A stretch of 20,717 bases of DNA from a virus, in the IMG/VR virus record IMGVR_UViG_3300042907_001258, positions 1-20,717 of that record; one strand, 5' to 3'. Both the position numbers and the translations under genes were made by a program. Under the pieces are notes generated by a model. That model ran no database searches, was not told the DNA's origin, and worked only from the letters and a program-made list of their open reading frames with translations. Shown here in pieces: positions 4,554 to 10,784 of this stretch (position 1 is the stretch's first letter; each line of letters begins with the position of its first letter).

Positions 4554-5498
4554 ATGTACCGAAGAAACGGCCCGACGACCCTGTCGGCCTACGTCAAGGA
4601 ATACGGTCTTTTTCACCCTTGCAGGGTGGAGACGCTCCGGCAGTATCAGATCTCAGTCGACCTATTCGAGCGGTGGGCCGGTGGGCCGATCGCACTTGAC
4701 CAACTCGACGCCGCCAGCGTCTCGGAGTGGATCCGCGACTACGCTGCCAGCGGGATCGCCCCCAGCACCGTCCGATCCAAGAGGAGCCACATCCTTATCA
4801 TGTGGCGGGCCGCAGCCGACGAGGGCCTCTGCGAGCTGCCGACCCGACGGGTCCGCCCGGTGCGAGTGCCGTGGATCGCCCCGACCTGCTGGACTCGCGA
4901 CGAGGTGCAGCGGCTTGTAGACGCCTGCTCCAGGCTGAAACGGTGGCACAAGTGCGGTATCCGACGCTCCGAGTGGTGGGCGCTCGCCGTCCGGGTCGCA
5001 TGGGATACCGGGCTCCGCTGGGAAGACCAGGTCGCCCGCCTCCGGATCGACCAGATCACGCCCGACGGGATCGTCGCCATGCCGCAATCGAAGACCGGCA
5101 GGGTCGTCGTCTGTAGGCTCTCTGAAGCCACCCTAGAGGCATTGCGGCTTTCGGTGGCCGATCACCCTCGGACGCTCGTAACGCCTTGGGGGGCCAGCCA
5201 CGAGACGTTTTCCAAGCAGTTAAAGCGTTTGGCCAGGATGGCAGGCATCCGGCCAGGCACATGGAAATGGGTCCGCAGGGCCTCGGCCACCGATGTCGAG
5301 ATTCAGTCGCCACGAGGAGCCTCGGAGCACCTCGGTCATACGCCCGGCTCGATGATTGCCGAAAGAAGCTACATCGACCCAGCGATTGTGGGCGCAAACC
5401 GGCTGCGGTCAGCCCCTCGCCCCCTCTCCCTTAATACCCCCCCCCACTTTGCCAAAGTGTCCAGTGAGTTTCTCAGGCAGGACAGGTCGGCTGGCTAG
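4554..5498 (+). CDS. int: Tyrosine recombinase, probable phage integrase
   Basis: The 314-aa protein has an N-terminal core-binding domain (about 8-95; LSAYVKEYGLF, IAPSTVRSKRSHILIMWRAA) and a catalytic domain. Visible catalytic positions are Arg155 (DTGLRWED), Lys180 (SKTG), Lys238-x-x-Arg241 (KWVRRASAT), His262 (LGH) and Tyr273 (RSYIDP). As in the recombinase at 79-912, the usual HxxR box is KxxR. The gene starts 160-225 nt from the tRNA-derived core and runs away from it, the standard int-attP layout, so it is the best candidate for site-specific integration. No strong ribosome-binding site is seen before the ATG. The C-terminal 40 residues after the Tyr are low-complexity and contain a C9 tract. 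Confidence 0.88.
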   Translation: MYRRNGPTTLSAYVKEYGLFHPCRVETLRQYQISVDLFERWAGGPIALDQLDAASVSEWIRDYAASGIAPSTVRSKRSHILIMWRAAADEGLCELPTRRVRPVRVPWIAPTCWTRDEVQRLVDACSRLKRWHKCGIRRSEWWALAVRVAWDTGLRWEDQVARLRIDQITPDGIVAMPQSKTGRVVVCRLSEATLEALRLSVADHPRTLVTPWGASHETFSKQLKRLARMAGIRPGTWKWVRRASATDVEIQSPRGASEHLGHTPGSMIAERSYIDPAIVGANRLRSAPRPLSLNTPPHFAKVSSEFLRQDRSAG

Positions 5499-5552
5499 TT
5501 GAGTGTCGGCGTGTCGCCGGCGTAGCATTGCACCGCTCAAAAGGAGGGCTGT

Positions 5553-5933
5553 ATGGGATGGTTCTTTTTCTCGCGGCCGAAGCCGCCACCGAAGCCGCCG
5601 CGGCGACATAAAGTCGACGACGGGCTCTGGGTCCGCATCCACGGGCCGCAGTCGCTCACCGTCGAGGCTTCGCTCAAATGGTACGAGGGCTACGAGGATC
5701 GCTCGCCCATCTCGGCCGACAGCCTAGAAGAGTTTCGGTCGTGGAACTTGGTGCATACCGGCTGCTACACCGAGGGCGACGCCGTAGCCATCCGCACCGT
5801 CATGTGGAACAGCGAGTTTCAGTGTCCGAGGTGCGGAGATGAGACCGTCCATGACGACGTGAAATGCGTCCACTGCGGCGCGAGGCTCTGGCGACAACGG
5901 CTGGCGGTTGATCTTGTGCAGGTAGCCAAATAG
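5553..5933 (+). CDS. Small zinc-ribbon protein
   Basis: This is a 126-aa protein with a C-terminal zinc ribbon, CPRCGDETVHDDVKCVHCG (CxxC-11-CxxC, about residues 91-109). It starts with MGWFFFSRPKPPPKPPRRHK, a short hydrophobic then Pro/Lys-rich stretch. The middle has several Trp and acidic residues (LKWYEGYEDRSPISADSLEE). AAAGGAGG lies 5 nt before the ATG, one of the strongest ribosome-binding sites here. It follows the integrase by 54 nt on the same strand. The zinc ribbon is visible; the role (nucleic-acid or protein binding) is unknown. Confidence 0.8.
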   Translation: MGWFFFSRPKPPPKPPRRHKVDDGLWVRIHGPQSLTVEASLKWYEGYEDRSPISADSLEEFRSWNLVHTGCYTEGDAVAIRTVMWNSEFQCPRCGDETVHDDVKCVHCGARLWRQRLAVDLVQVAK

Positions 5934-5944
5934 GCTCCCCACCC

Positions 5945-6130
5945 ATGCGAATCGAGACCGACCACTACGTCACCGTCACCAATGCCGCCACGCTGGCCGG
6001 CGTCTCCCGCTACTGGATGCGGCAGCAGGCCCAGGCCGGGAAGGTCAAGGCCGTCTGTATCGACGGCCTCTGGTTTGTCTTGAAGGCCGACGCCGAGCGA
6101 TTCAAGTTGCCAACTGGCAACCGCCGATAG
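5945..6130 (+). CDS. Small excisionase-like / MerR-type HTH protein
   Basis: The 61-aa protein has TVTNAATLAGVSRYWMRQQA followed by AGKVKAVCIDGLWFVLKADA. This is the helix-turn-helix plus wing ('DG.W.v') pattern of excisionase and MerR-like DNA-binding proteins. Its position after int suggests an excisionase or regulator, but proof is lacking because such domains are widespread in phages. The ribosome-binding site is poor and the gene follows the zinc-ribbon gene by 11 nt. Its last codons contain the first of the 14-bp palindromes. Confidence 0.72.
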   Translation: MRIETDHYVTVTNAATLAGVSRYWMRQQAQAGKVKAVCIDGLWFVLKADAERFKLPTGNRR

Positions 6131-6149
6131 TCCTGTTGCCAGTTGGCAA
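6107..6149. repeat. Paired 14-bp palindromes before the 44-aa gene
   Basis: TTGCCAACTGGCAA (6107-6120) and TTGCCAGTTGGCAA (6136-6149) are each nearly self-complementary and are exact reverse complements of one another, 15 nt apart. Together they can form a 14-bp stem. The second copy ends directly at the GGAGG ribosome-binding site of the gene starting at 6160. A third copy is at 13076-13089. Confidence 0.6.
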
Positions 6150-6159
6150 GGAGGCTACG

Positions 6160-6294
6160 GTGAACGGATTAAATTGGTCGCAGGCGTTGCAGGCGTTGGC
6201 GTTGGTCAAGATCGGGCAGGAGTTGGGCAGCGACACTCGGCTCGCCCATGCCGTGCATGACGTGATCGAGCTCCTGCTCGCCTTCACGCGGTAG
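6160..6294 (+). CDS. Small hypothetical protein (44 aa, GTG start)
   Basis: A GTG at 6160 is preceded by AAGGAGG with 6-nt spacing and opens a 44-codon frame ending at a TAG (6292-6294). The protein is a helical peptide, MNGLNWSQALQALALVKIGQ, followed by ELGSDTRLAHAVHDVIELLL and AFTR. It is the last gene of the plus-strand block and overlaps the convergent minus-strand gene's 3' end by 11 nt. The frame and ribosome-binding site support it; no family is recognised. Confidence 0.6.
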   Translation: MNGLNWSQALQALALVKIGQELGSDTRLAHAVHDVIELLLAFTR

Positions 6295-6685
6295 GCCGCT
6301 GCCGCACCTTAAAGATGATCTTCCGCAGGCCGATCCGCGCCGCCGCATCGAAAAACCACAGGTTCGCAAACTCGACCACGACCGCCCGCAGCACCAGGTC
6401 GAGGGCGGCTTGCTCGCTGGGCTCGCAGCCCCAGCGGGCCTCGATCTGCTCCCGCACCCTGGCCGTGATCACCGGGATCGCGTCGAGCACCTGCCCGCCG
6501 GCGGATTTGCTGTCGAGCTTGCGGGCGAGCTCTGCCATGTGCCGCTCCGGCCACTGGCGGCAGACCTCCTCGACGATCACGTCGCAGGTGTGGCCGAGCT
6601 GCTCGGCAGGGTAGCCGATCGTCCCGCGAATCGCATCGCGGACCTCTCGCAGCGTGAGCGTGTCGAGAGCGTCGCCCACCGTCAC
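6284..6685 (-). CDS. Hypothetical protein (133 aa), distal end of late operon
   Basis: A mostly helical, soluble 133-aa protein, starting from GTG at 6685, which overlaps the upstream stop as GTGA. Segments include LTLREVRDAIRGTIGYPAEQ, a Trp/Arg region (CRQWPERHMAELARKL), and a hydrophobic helix (LVLRAVVVEFANLWFFDAAA). No recognised motif. It is the last gene of the long leftward late operon and meets the plus-strand block tail to tail. Confidence 0.7.
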   Translation of the reverse strand: MTVGDALDTLTLREVRDAIRGTIGYPAEQLGHTCDVIVEEVCRQWPERHMAELARKLDSKSAGGQVLDAIPVITARVREQIEARWGCEPSEQAALDLVLRAVVVEFANLWFFDAAARIGLRKIIFKVRQRPTA

Positions 6686-7005
6686 CTCCCGCCCTTAGGC
6701 GCGGCCGGTGAAACTGTCGCAGGCGACGCTCCCGGCACGCACTTGCCATCTGGGCAGCCAGCCGCACCACAAGGGCAGCGAGTGCGATGCCCGTCGCCAT
6801 GGACGATCCAGCCGGTGCCGTTGCAGTCTTGGCATTTGCCGGGTGTTGGCTTCGGGGCCGGCGTCGGCGACGGTGCTCCATCAACGGCCATGCTCGCCCG
6901 TGCCGCCGAGACCGCCGCTGCGGCCCGTGGGTGCTCCAGGCTGGCGGCGACAGGGTCAGCCGACAGCCAGGCGAGGAGCCAGAGCAGGAGGTCGTAGAGG
7001 CCCAT
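6682..7005 (-). CDS. Membrane-anchored protein with DnaJ-like Cys-rich motif
   Basis: The 107-aa protein starts with a hydrophobic segment (MGLYDLLLWLLAWLSADPVA), then an Ala-rich and Pro-rich linker (GAPSPTPAPKPTPGK). A Cys cluster follows, with CQDCNGTG (CxxCxGxG, as in DnaJ zinc fingers), then CPC, then CPDGKC. It probably sits in or across the membrane with a zinc- or disulfide-bound head. Spacing to the upstream gene is 2 nt. It belongs to the run of anchored small proteins beside the papain-like peptidase. Function is unknown. Confidence 0.7.
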   Translation of the reverse strand: MGLYDLLLWLLAWLSADPVAASLEHPRAAAAVSAARASMAVDGAPSPTPAPKPTPGKCQDCNGTGWIVHGDGHRTRCPCGAAGCPDGKCVPGASPATVSPAAPKGGR

Positions 7006-7007
7006 GG

Positions 7008-7265
7008 CTAGAAACTCCTGCCGTGGTCGAGCAGGGGGAATCCGTCGTCGCCGATCCGCTGTTGCACGAGCTGCTCATCCGGTGGCGGCTCGACGACCAG
7101 GGCGATCCAGAGGAGATTCTTGGCGGCCTTGGCGAGCCAGCTCAAAACCGGCCGCTCCGGAGCCGGCGTCGGGTTGACGGGCGACGCTGGCGACGACGAG
7201 AGCCAATAGCCGGCGGCCATGCACAAAAGGCAGACGATTGCGAGCTGGCGGGGCGTGAGCAACAT
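7008..7265 (-). CDS. Small membrane or signal-peptide protein (85 aa)
   Basis: Starting at ATG 7265, the protein is MLLTPRQLAIVCLLCMAAGY and then a Ser/Pro-rich linker (SSSPASPVNPTPAPERP). The N-terminus is a membrane anchor or signal; the LLC could act as a lipobox but is not ideal. A second hydrophobic stretch (WLAKAAKNLLWIALVV) and an acidic tail follow. The longer frame to 7376 overlaps the peptidase gene and has no anchor-like start, so I rejected it. The start lies 8 nt after the peptidase stop. Confidence 0.65.
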   Translation of the reverse strand: MLLTPRQLAIVCLLCMAAGYWLSSSPASPVNPTPAPERPVLSWLAKAAKNLLWIALVVEPPPDEQLVQQRIGDDGFPLLDHGRSF

Positions 7266-7273
7266 GAGAGACC

Positions 7274-8434
7274 TCAAGGGGCTATCTGATAATCGAGAAA
7301 CTGATTTGTTCGCGGGAGCCTGGTGAGCGTGTCGATGGCTGGCATTAGCCAGTTGCCGTGGTGGAGGTCTTTCCACTTCCAGCCGTCAACGCGGCCGACG
7401 GCCCAGCTATCGTCCTGGGCGAGGATCCGCTCCATCACCGCCCGACGGCACCAGAAACTCCCGGCAGGCTGGTCGGCCGGATAGCGGCCTTCGTAGCGCA
7501 GGTAGGTCGGTCCCCAACTATTCAAAATCAAGGCGGCGTCGACCGGATTCTTCTCTTCGGGCGGCGCGTTCTTGGCGAAGCGAATTCCCACGACCGACAT
7601 CTGGTGCATCCAAGTCCCAGACGCTTCGCAGAGGCCGGCAGGCGAGGCCAGAGCCGTCGATGTAAATCCCTGCGAGCTGGCGATCGTGCAGGGGAAACCG
7701 GCCGTGATCGCGGCGACCAGTTCTTCCCACGTCTTCACGGCGACAATGTGCTTGCATGGGTGCTGCTTGGCCGTGGCGTCGAGCTTGCCGCCGTCGCCCT
7801 GGCCGCCGTTGCCGTACGCTCCCCAGTCTTTCTCGACCGTGGCGTTGTAGGTCGTGAGGTTGAGGTCGCCGTAGGGCTGGCGATAGATCACGCCGAAGTC
7901 TCGCAGCCAGCGAGCGGCAGCGCCGCCGTAGGAGCCATCGCTCCACCCGCCGATTGGACGGGATCCGTCGTAGGGCTTGCCGCCGTTGCGGGTAATTTCC
8001 ACGCGGGCTCCGCCGTAGATGCTTTCGGTAGCCGGCATGAGCGGAGGCTCGGCCAACTCGCCGAGATCCCACGAGACCGATTCGGCGCAAAAAACCGCGT
8101 GCATGGCCCCCCAGGCGACGCACGATCCATTTAACTGCTTGCCGACGACGAAAGGCTTTCCGTACTTGGCCCGGTGTGCCTTGTCCATTGCACGGTAGAG
8201 AAACGTGTCGACCTCAGACGCTTTCCGCATCGCCTCCGGTGCCGCCTGGGCGAAGTAGCGATCGTTGCCTAGCTCGTCGAGGAATTGCTTGTTGCCTGCC
8301 GGGTTGGGTGTATACCCAAACTGCGAGACCGCCGGCGCGTGCCGCTGCATGACGGCGGCGTAGACCGCTGCAAAGAGCAGGATCGCAGCGCCAACAAACT
8401 GCCAGGATCGGATTTCGTCAACGGGTCGCTTCAC
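7274..8434 (-). CDS. Membrane-anchored papain-like (C1 family) cysteine peptidase
   Basis: The 386-aa protein has an N-terminal membrane segment (about residues 11-29, WQFVGAAILLFAAVYAAVM), then a C1-type peptidase domain. The catalytic set is visible: Gln100 and Cys105 in KQLNGSCVAWG, His277 in WMHQMSVVGI, Asn305 in LILNSWGPTY. Cys-His-Asn order and the NSWG box are characteristic of papain-fold peptidases. GTG at 8434 was chosen because GGGAGG lies 7 nt upstream and it overlaps the previous gene by 17 nt; the extension to 8581 is Arg/Ser-rich shadow. It is probably displayed on the outer face of the cytoplasmic membrane. It may serve lysis, envelope remodelling or host-protein processing; none is shown. 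Confidence 0.85.
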   Translation of the reverse strand: MKRPVDEIRSWQFVGAAILLFAAVYAAVMQRHAPAVSQFGYTPNPAGNKQFLDELGNDRYFAQAAPEAMRKASEVDTFLYRAMDKAHRAKYGKPFVVGKQLNGSCVAWGAMHAVFCAESVSWDLGELAEPPLMPATESIYGGARVEITRNGGKPYDGSRPIGGWSDGSYGGAAARWLRDFGVIYRQPYGDLNLTTYNATVEKDWGAYGNGGQGDGGKLDATAKQHPCKHIVAVKTWEELVAAITAGFPCTIASSQGFTSTALASPAGLCEASGTWMHQMSVVGIRFAKNAPPEEKNPVDAALILNSWGPTYLRYEGRYPADQPAGSFWCRRAVMERILAQDDSWAVGRVDGWKWKDLHHGNWLMPAIDTLTRLPRTNQFLDYQIAP

Positions 8435-8879
8435 CGGCGGCCCTCCCGATCTCGCGGTAGGCAGCCGCCCAGGCCGACCGCTGCTCAGGTCCGACCGGGC
8501 CGCCCGACGTGCCGACGGCCTTTTCGAGATACGCTTGGATAGCGTCTCGCACCCGTGGCTGTCGCTCGCCGATGCTCTCACCTCGGCATCGCAGCACCCG
8601 TGCTCTGGTCCTCAACTCGTCGAAGGCGACGCCGCTCTTGTAGAAGGGCTCGGCCTGCATGGCGTCGTATTCGATCTCTGAGGCCAGCTCCTCGGCGAAG
8701 GCTGCGAGCGTGGCAGCGTCGGCGGCTGCCGTTGGACCGACAAACTTGCCGCGCAAGACCAGACCGTCGGCGGGGCCTGGTGCTGGCGTCGGGATCTGCT
8801 GGCGGTCGCCCACCAGCCAGGCCAAGAGGCCGGCGATCACCATCGCAGCGGCGAGCGTGTAGCGGGTCCTGTCGGTCAT
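8418..8879 (-). CDS. Membrane-anchored hypothetical protein (153 aa)
   Basis: It starts MTDRTRYTLAAAMVIAGLLA, a single N-terminal membrane segment, followed by a Pro-rich linker (QIPTPAPGPADG) and a charged helical domain to the end. ATG at 8879 overlaps the upstream stop as ATGA. The 250-aa frame to 9170 is an Arg/Pro-rich shadow before this start. The topology (anchor, Pro linker, helical domain) resembles an inner-membrane spanin component, but no spanin partner is identified. It lies directly upstream of and overlaps the peptidase gene. Confidence 0.7.
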   Translation of the reverse strand: MTDRTRYTLAAAMVIAGLLAWLVGDRQQIPTPAPGPADGLVLRGKFVGPTAAADAATLAAFAEELASEIEYDAMQAEPFYKSGVAFDELRTRARVLRCRGESIGERQPRVRDAIQAYLEKAVGTSGGPVGPEQRSAWAAAYREIGRAAGEATR

Positions 8880-9127
8880 GGGTGGTCGCTCCCCGCCACG
8901 AGGGCGAGCGTCAACGTGTCGATGGCTTTCTTCGCGCCGTCGTCGAGCTTCTCGGTTTGGATCAGCCGGAGGCGGACGTGGGCGAGGTCGGCGATCGCCG
9001 ATTGATAGGTCGGCGTCAGGTGCGGCGGGGCCGGGGCCGGGCCGAGGGCGGGGGCCGCCTGCCGAGCCAGCCGGGGGCCGAAGAGGAGACCCGCAGCACC
9101 GAGGATTCCGAAGATGAGATAGGTCAT
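8876..9127 (-). CDS. Small membrane-anchored protein (83 aa)
   Basis: It starts MTYLIFGILGAAGLLFGPRL, an N-terminal hydrophobic helix, then a Pro/Ala linker (ALGPAPAPPHLTPTY) and a helical C-terminal region (VRLRLIQTEKLDDGAKKAID). ATG at 9127 overlaps the upstream stop as ATGA, and its own stop overlaps the next ATG in the same way. The longer frame to 9232 was rejected for its shadow-like sequence. It is one of the coupled run of anchored proteins. No family is recognised. Confidence 0.7.
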   Translation of the reverse strand: MTYLIFGILGAAGLLFGPRLARQAAPALGPAPAPPHLTPTYQSAIADLAHVRLRLIQTEKLDDGAKKAIDTLTLALVAGSDHP

Positions 9128-9501
9128 GCGTGGGCTTTCCGGACCAGTGGCAAGAGGCTCTCGATCGCACCGCCGGCGATCAGTAGGAGGAGTTGGCGGG
9201 CGGCCGGCTTGAGGATGATCCAGACGGGCCACGCAAGCGACGGAATCGCCTTGTCGGCGAGACCGTCAAACAGCAGGCCGACGGCGTTGATCACAAACTC
9301 TTTCCGCTCGGCACCATCGACCGGGATTGAGTCGGCTGCGTCGATGGCGATCTTCATCAGAGCCATCAGCAGCTCGCCAAACTCGGCGAGCGTGATGCCG
9401 TTTATGGCCTTGACCTTCGCCACGTTCACAAACGCCCGCACCTTTTCGGCGAGCGTCAACAGGTCATTGGCGGCGAGGATCGGTGCGGAGGAGATCATCA
9501 T
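9124..9501 (-). CDS. Hydrophobic helical protein, possibly holin-like
   Basis: The 125-aa protein has a helical N-terminal half (LAANDLLTLAEKVRAFVNVA) and two hydrophobic segments toward the C-terminus (IPSLAWPVWIILKP and QLLLLIAGGAIESLLPL), ending in RKAHA. A small protein with C-terminal hydrophobic helices beside a peptidase and several anchored proteins fits a holin, but the sequence does not match a family I can name. Its ATG at 9501 overlaps the upstream stop as ATGA. A second ATG follows immediately at 9498. Confidence 0.6.
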   Translation of the reverse strand: MMISSAPILAANDLLTLAEKVRAFVNVAKVKAINGITLAEFGELLMALMKIAIDAADSIPVDGAERKEFVINAVGLLFDGLADKAIPSLAWPVWIILKPAARQLLLLIAGGAIESLLPLVRKAHA

Positions 9502-9959
9502 GCTTTCACCCCTACGAGATAGATTTCCACGTCGGCGGCGCTTGCCCCGGCGTTTTGGATCGTGAGCGTCGAGCCGGCCCAGCCGGTCGCCGGCCTAGTC
9601 ACATAGAGAACGCCTTCGGGGCCGAGGGCTGCCGTGACGAGCGAGCCGAGGGCCACCGTGACCGAGGTCGTGGTCGAGAGATTGCGGACGAGGATCAACT
9701 TCTGAGCGGCGAGATTGAGCGTGCCGGTGCCGCCGAAGGCCTTGAGCGGCAGCGTTGCCATCGTGAGCGTCGTCGTGGTCGAGGCGGCGACCGTGACGAC
9801 ATCTTTGAAATAGCCGTTTGCCTGGTTGGCAGCCGTGCCGTCGGCGAAGGAAAACGTATAGGCGGCCGTGGCAGAGTCGGTCACGTCGGTCGTATTCAGG
9901 CTGTCGACCCAGCGGGGCTGGATGCGGAGCGAGCCGGTAAGCGTAAAACTAGCTGCCAC
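9498..9959 (-). CDS. Beta-rich structural protein, paralog B
   Basis: The 153-aa protein is rich in Thr, Ser, Ala and Val with alternating beta-strand patterns (LTGSLRIQPRW, KLILVRNLSTTTSVTVALGS) and few charges. It ends in ADVEIYLVGVKA. It shares layout and local motifs with the protein encoded immediately upstream: LTG near the start, a YTFSFADG/YSIADG turn, an LxLVRNLST/LRVIRVVNTST strand, a central glycine-proline turn, and IQN...EIYLVG versus ISN...ELYLIG. It starts with GTG at 9959, overlapping the upstream gene by 11 nt. It is probably a virion surface or tail-associated protein. Confidence 0.72.
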   Translation of the reverse strand: MAASFTLTGSLRIQPRWVDSLNTTDVTDSATAAYTFSFADGTAANQANGYFKDVVTVAASTTTTLTMATLPLKAFGGTGTLNLAAQKLILVRNLSTTTSVTVALGSLVTAALGPEGVLYVTRPATGWAGSTLTIQNAGASAADVEIYLVGVKA

Positions 9960-10482
9960 TGCCGGAGCCTCCTGCCGCTGTCGAGGTGCCGATGAGGTAG
10001 AGCTCGTAGGTCGCCGAGGCTGCGTTGGGATTCGAGATCCGGATCACGCTGTTGTCGGCCGTCACCTCCCAGGCGTCGGTCTGGTTGACCGCGAACCACT
10101 CGGATCCCGGCCCGACCTCGGCGGCGTAGACGGCAGTCGGGCGACCGGGGTCGACGCCGACCAGGATCCGGCGACCGGCGACCGTGGAGGTGTTGACGAC
10201 CCGGATCACCCGGAGCTGCCGAAACACAAACGGCACCGTCACGCCGAGAGCCTGTTGCGTGAGGGCCAGCAGGTCGAACGATTCGACGGAGTTGGCCGGG
10301 ATCGTGCGGGAGTCGGCGAAGACGAGGTCAGCCTCGCCCGGCCCGTCGCCGTCTGCGATCGAGTAGCTGCCGGTCTGGGTCTTGCGGTTGGTGATCGACC
10401 CGACCTCTTGCGTGTCGGTTCGCGCCCAGGTGAGCGTCGTCCGCACGGTGCCGGTCAGCGAGTCGGTGAGCGTGTCGGCCAT
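9949..10482 (-). CDS. Beta-rich structural protein, paralog A
   Basis: The 177-aa protein starts MADTLTDSLTGTVRTTLTWA and ends in TYELYLIGTSTAAGGSGSGS, a Gly/Ser tail. The body is beta-rich with a YSIADGDGPGEADLVF segment and LRVIRVVNTSTVAGRRILVG. It resembles the next gene's product along its length but has longer loops, suggesting tandem duplication. The ATG at 10482 shares a base with the upstream stop (TGATG). Such proteins in late phage modules are often tail or capsid decoration components; that role is inferred. Confidence 0.72.
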   Translation of the reverse strand: MADTLTDSLTGTVRTTLTWARTDTQEVGSITNRKTQTGSYSIADGDGPGEADLVFADSRTIPANSVESFDLLALTQQALGVTVPFVFRQLRVIRVVNTSTVAGRRILVGVDPGRPTAVYAAEVGPGSEWFAVNQTDAWEVTADNSVIRISNPNAASATYELYLIGTSTAAGGSGSGS

Positions 10483-10784
10483 CAGATCAGTCCGAGCTCG
10501 ATGGCCCGCCTTGCAGATTCAACCGAACAACCAAGTCGAAACGCCGTCAGTTCCAGGTCGGCTCGCGAGAGCCGCTGCGGCTTTTTGCTCGTGATCTTTC
10601 CCCAGAACTGCTGCGACGGCGTGTAGGCCTGGGCGATCGACACGACCTCTCCGGCGGCCGCGATCGCCTCGCGGCCGTCAGCACCGCCTCGACGCCAGGT
10701 AGCAGCGGCGATCACGTCAGCCTCCGTCTGCTCTAGGTTGCCGAAAGAGGCGACCGGCAGGCAGGGCCTATGGCTGGGCCTCAC
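10482..10784 (-). CDS. Hypothetical protein (100 aa)
   Basis: The protein starts from GTG at 10784, overlapping the DUF6378 gene's end by 17 nt. It has an Ala-rich middle (ADVIAAATWRRGGADGREAI) and a C-terminal helical region, SRADLELTAFRLGCSVESAR, resembling a small HTH or UBA-like fold. The DUF6378 gene lies just upstream and the structural paralogs just downstream. A clear ribosome-binding site was not found, so the exact start is uncertain. No family is recognised. Confidence 0.6.
   Translation of the reverse strand: MRPSHRPCLPVASFGNLEQTEADVIAAATWRRGGADGREAIAAAGEVVSIAQAYTPSQQFWGKITSKKPQRLSRADLELTAFRLGCSVESARRAIELGLI

Noticed and set aside
4276-4616. Minus-strand open frames over the attachment region
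   Set aside because: They run through the tRNA-derived sequence and hairpins, are rich in Arg/Ser/Pro, and have no family resemblance. The region is better explained as attP.
6284-9501. Conventional endolysin (muramidase, amidase or transglycosylase)
   Set aside because: No such catalytic motifs were seen in the cassette. The only hydrolase is the papain-like peptidase, so I did not call a standard endolysin.
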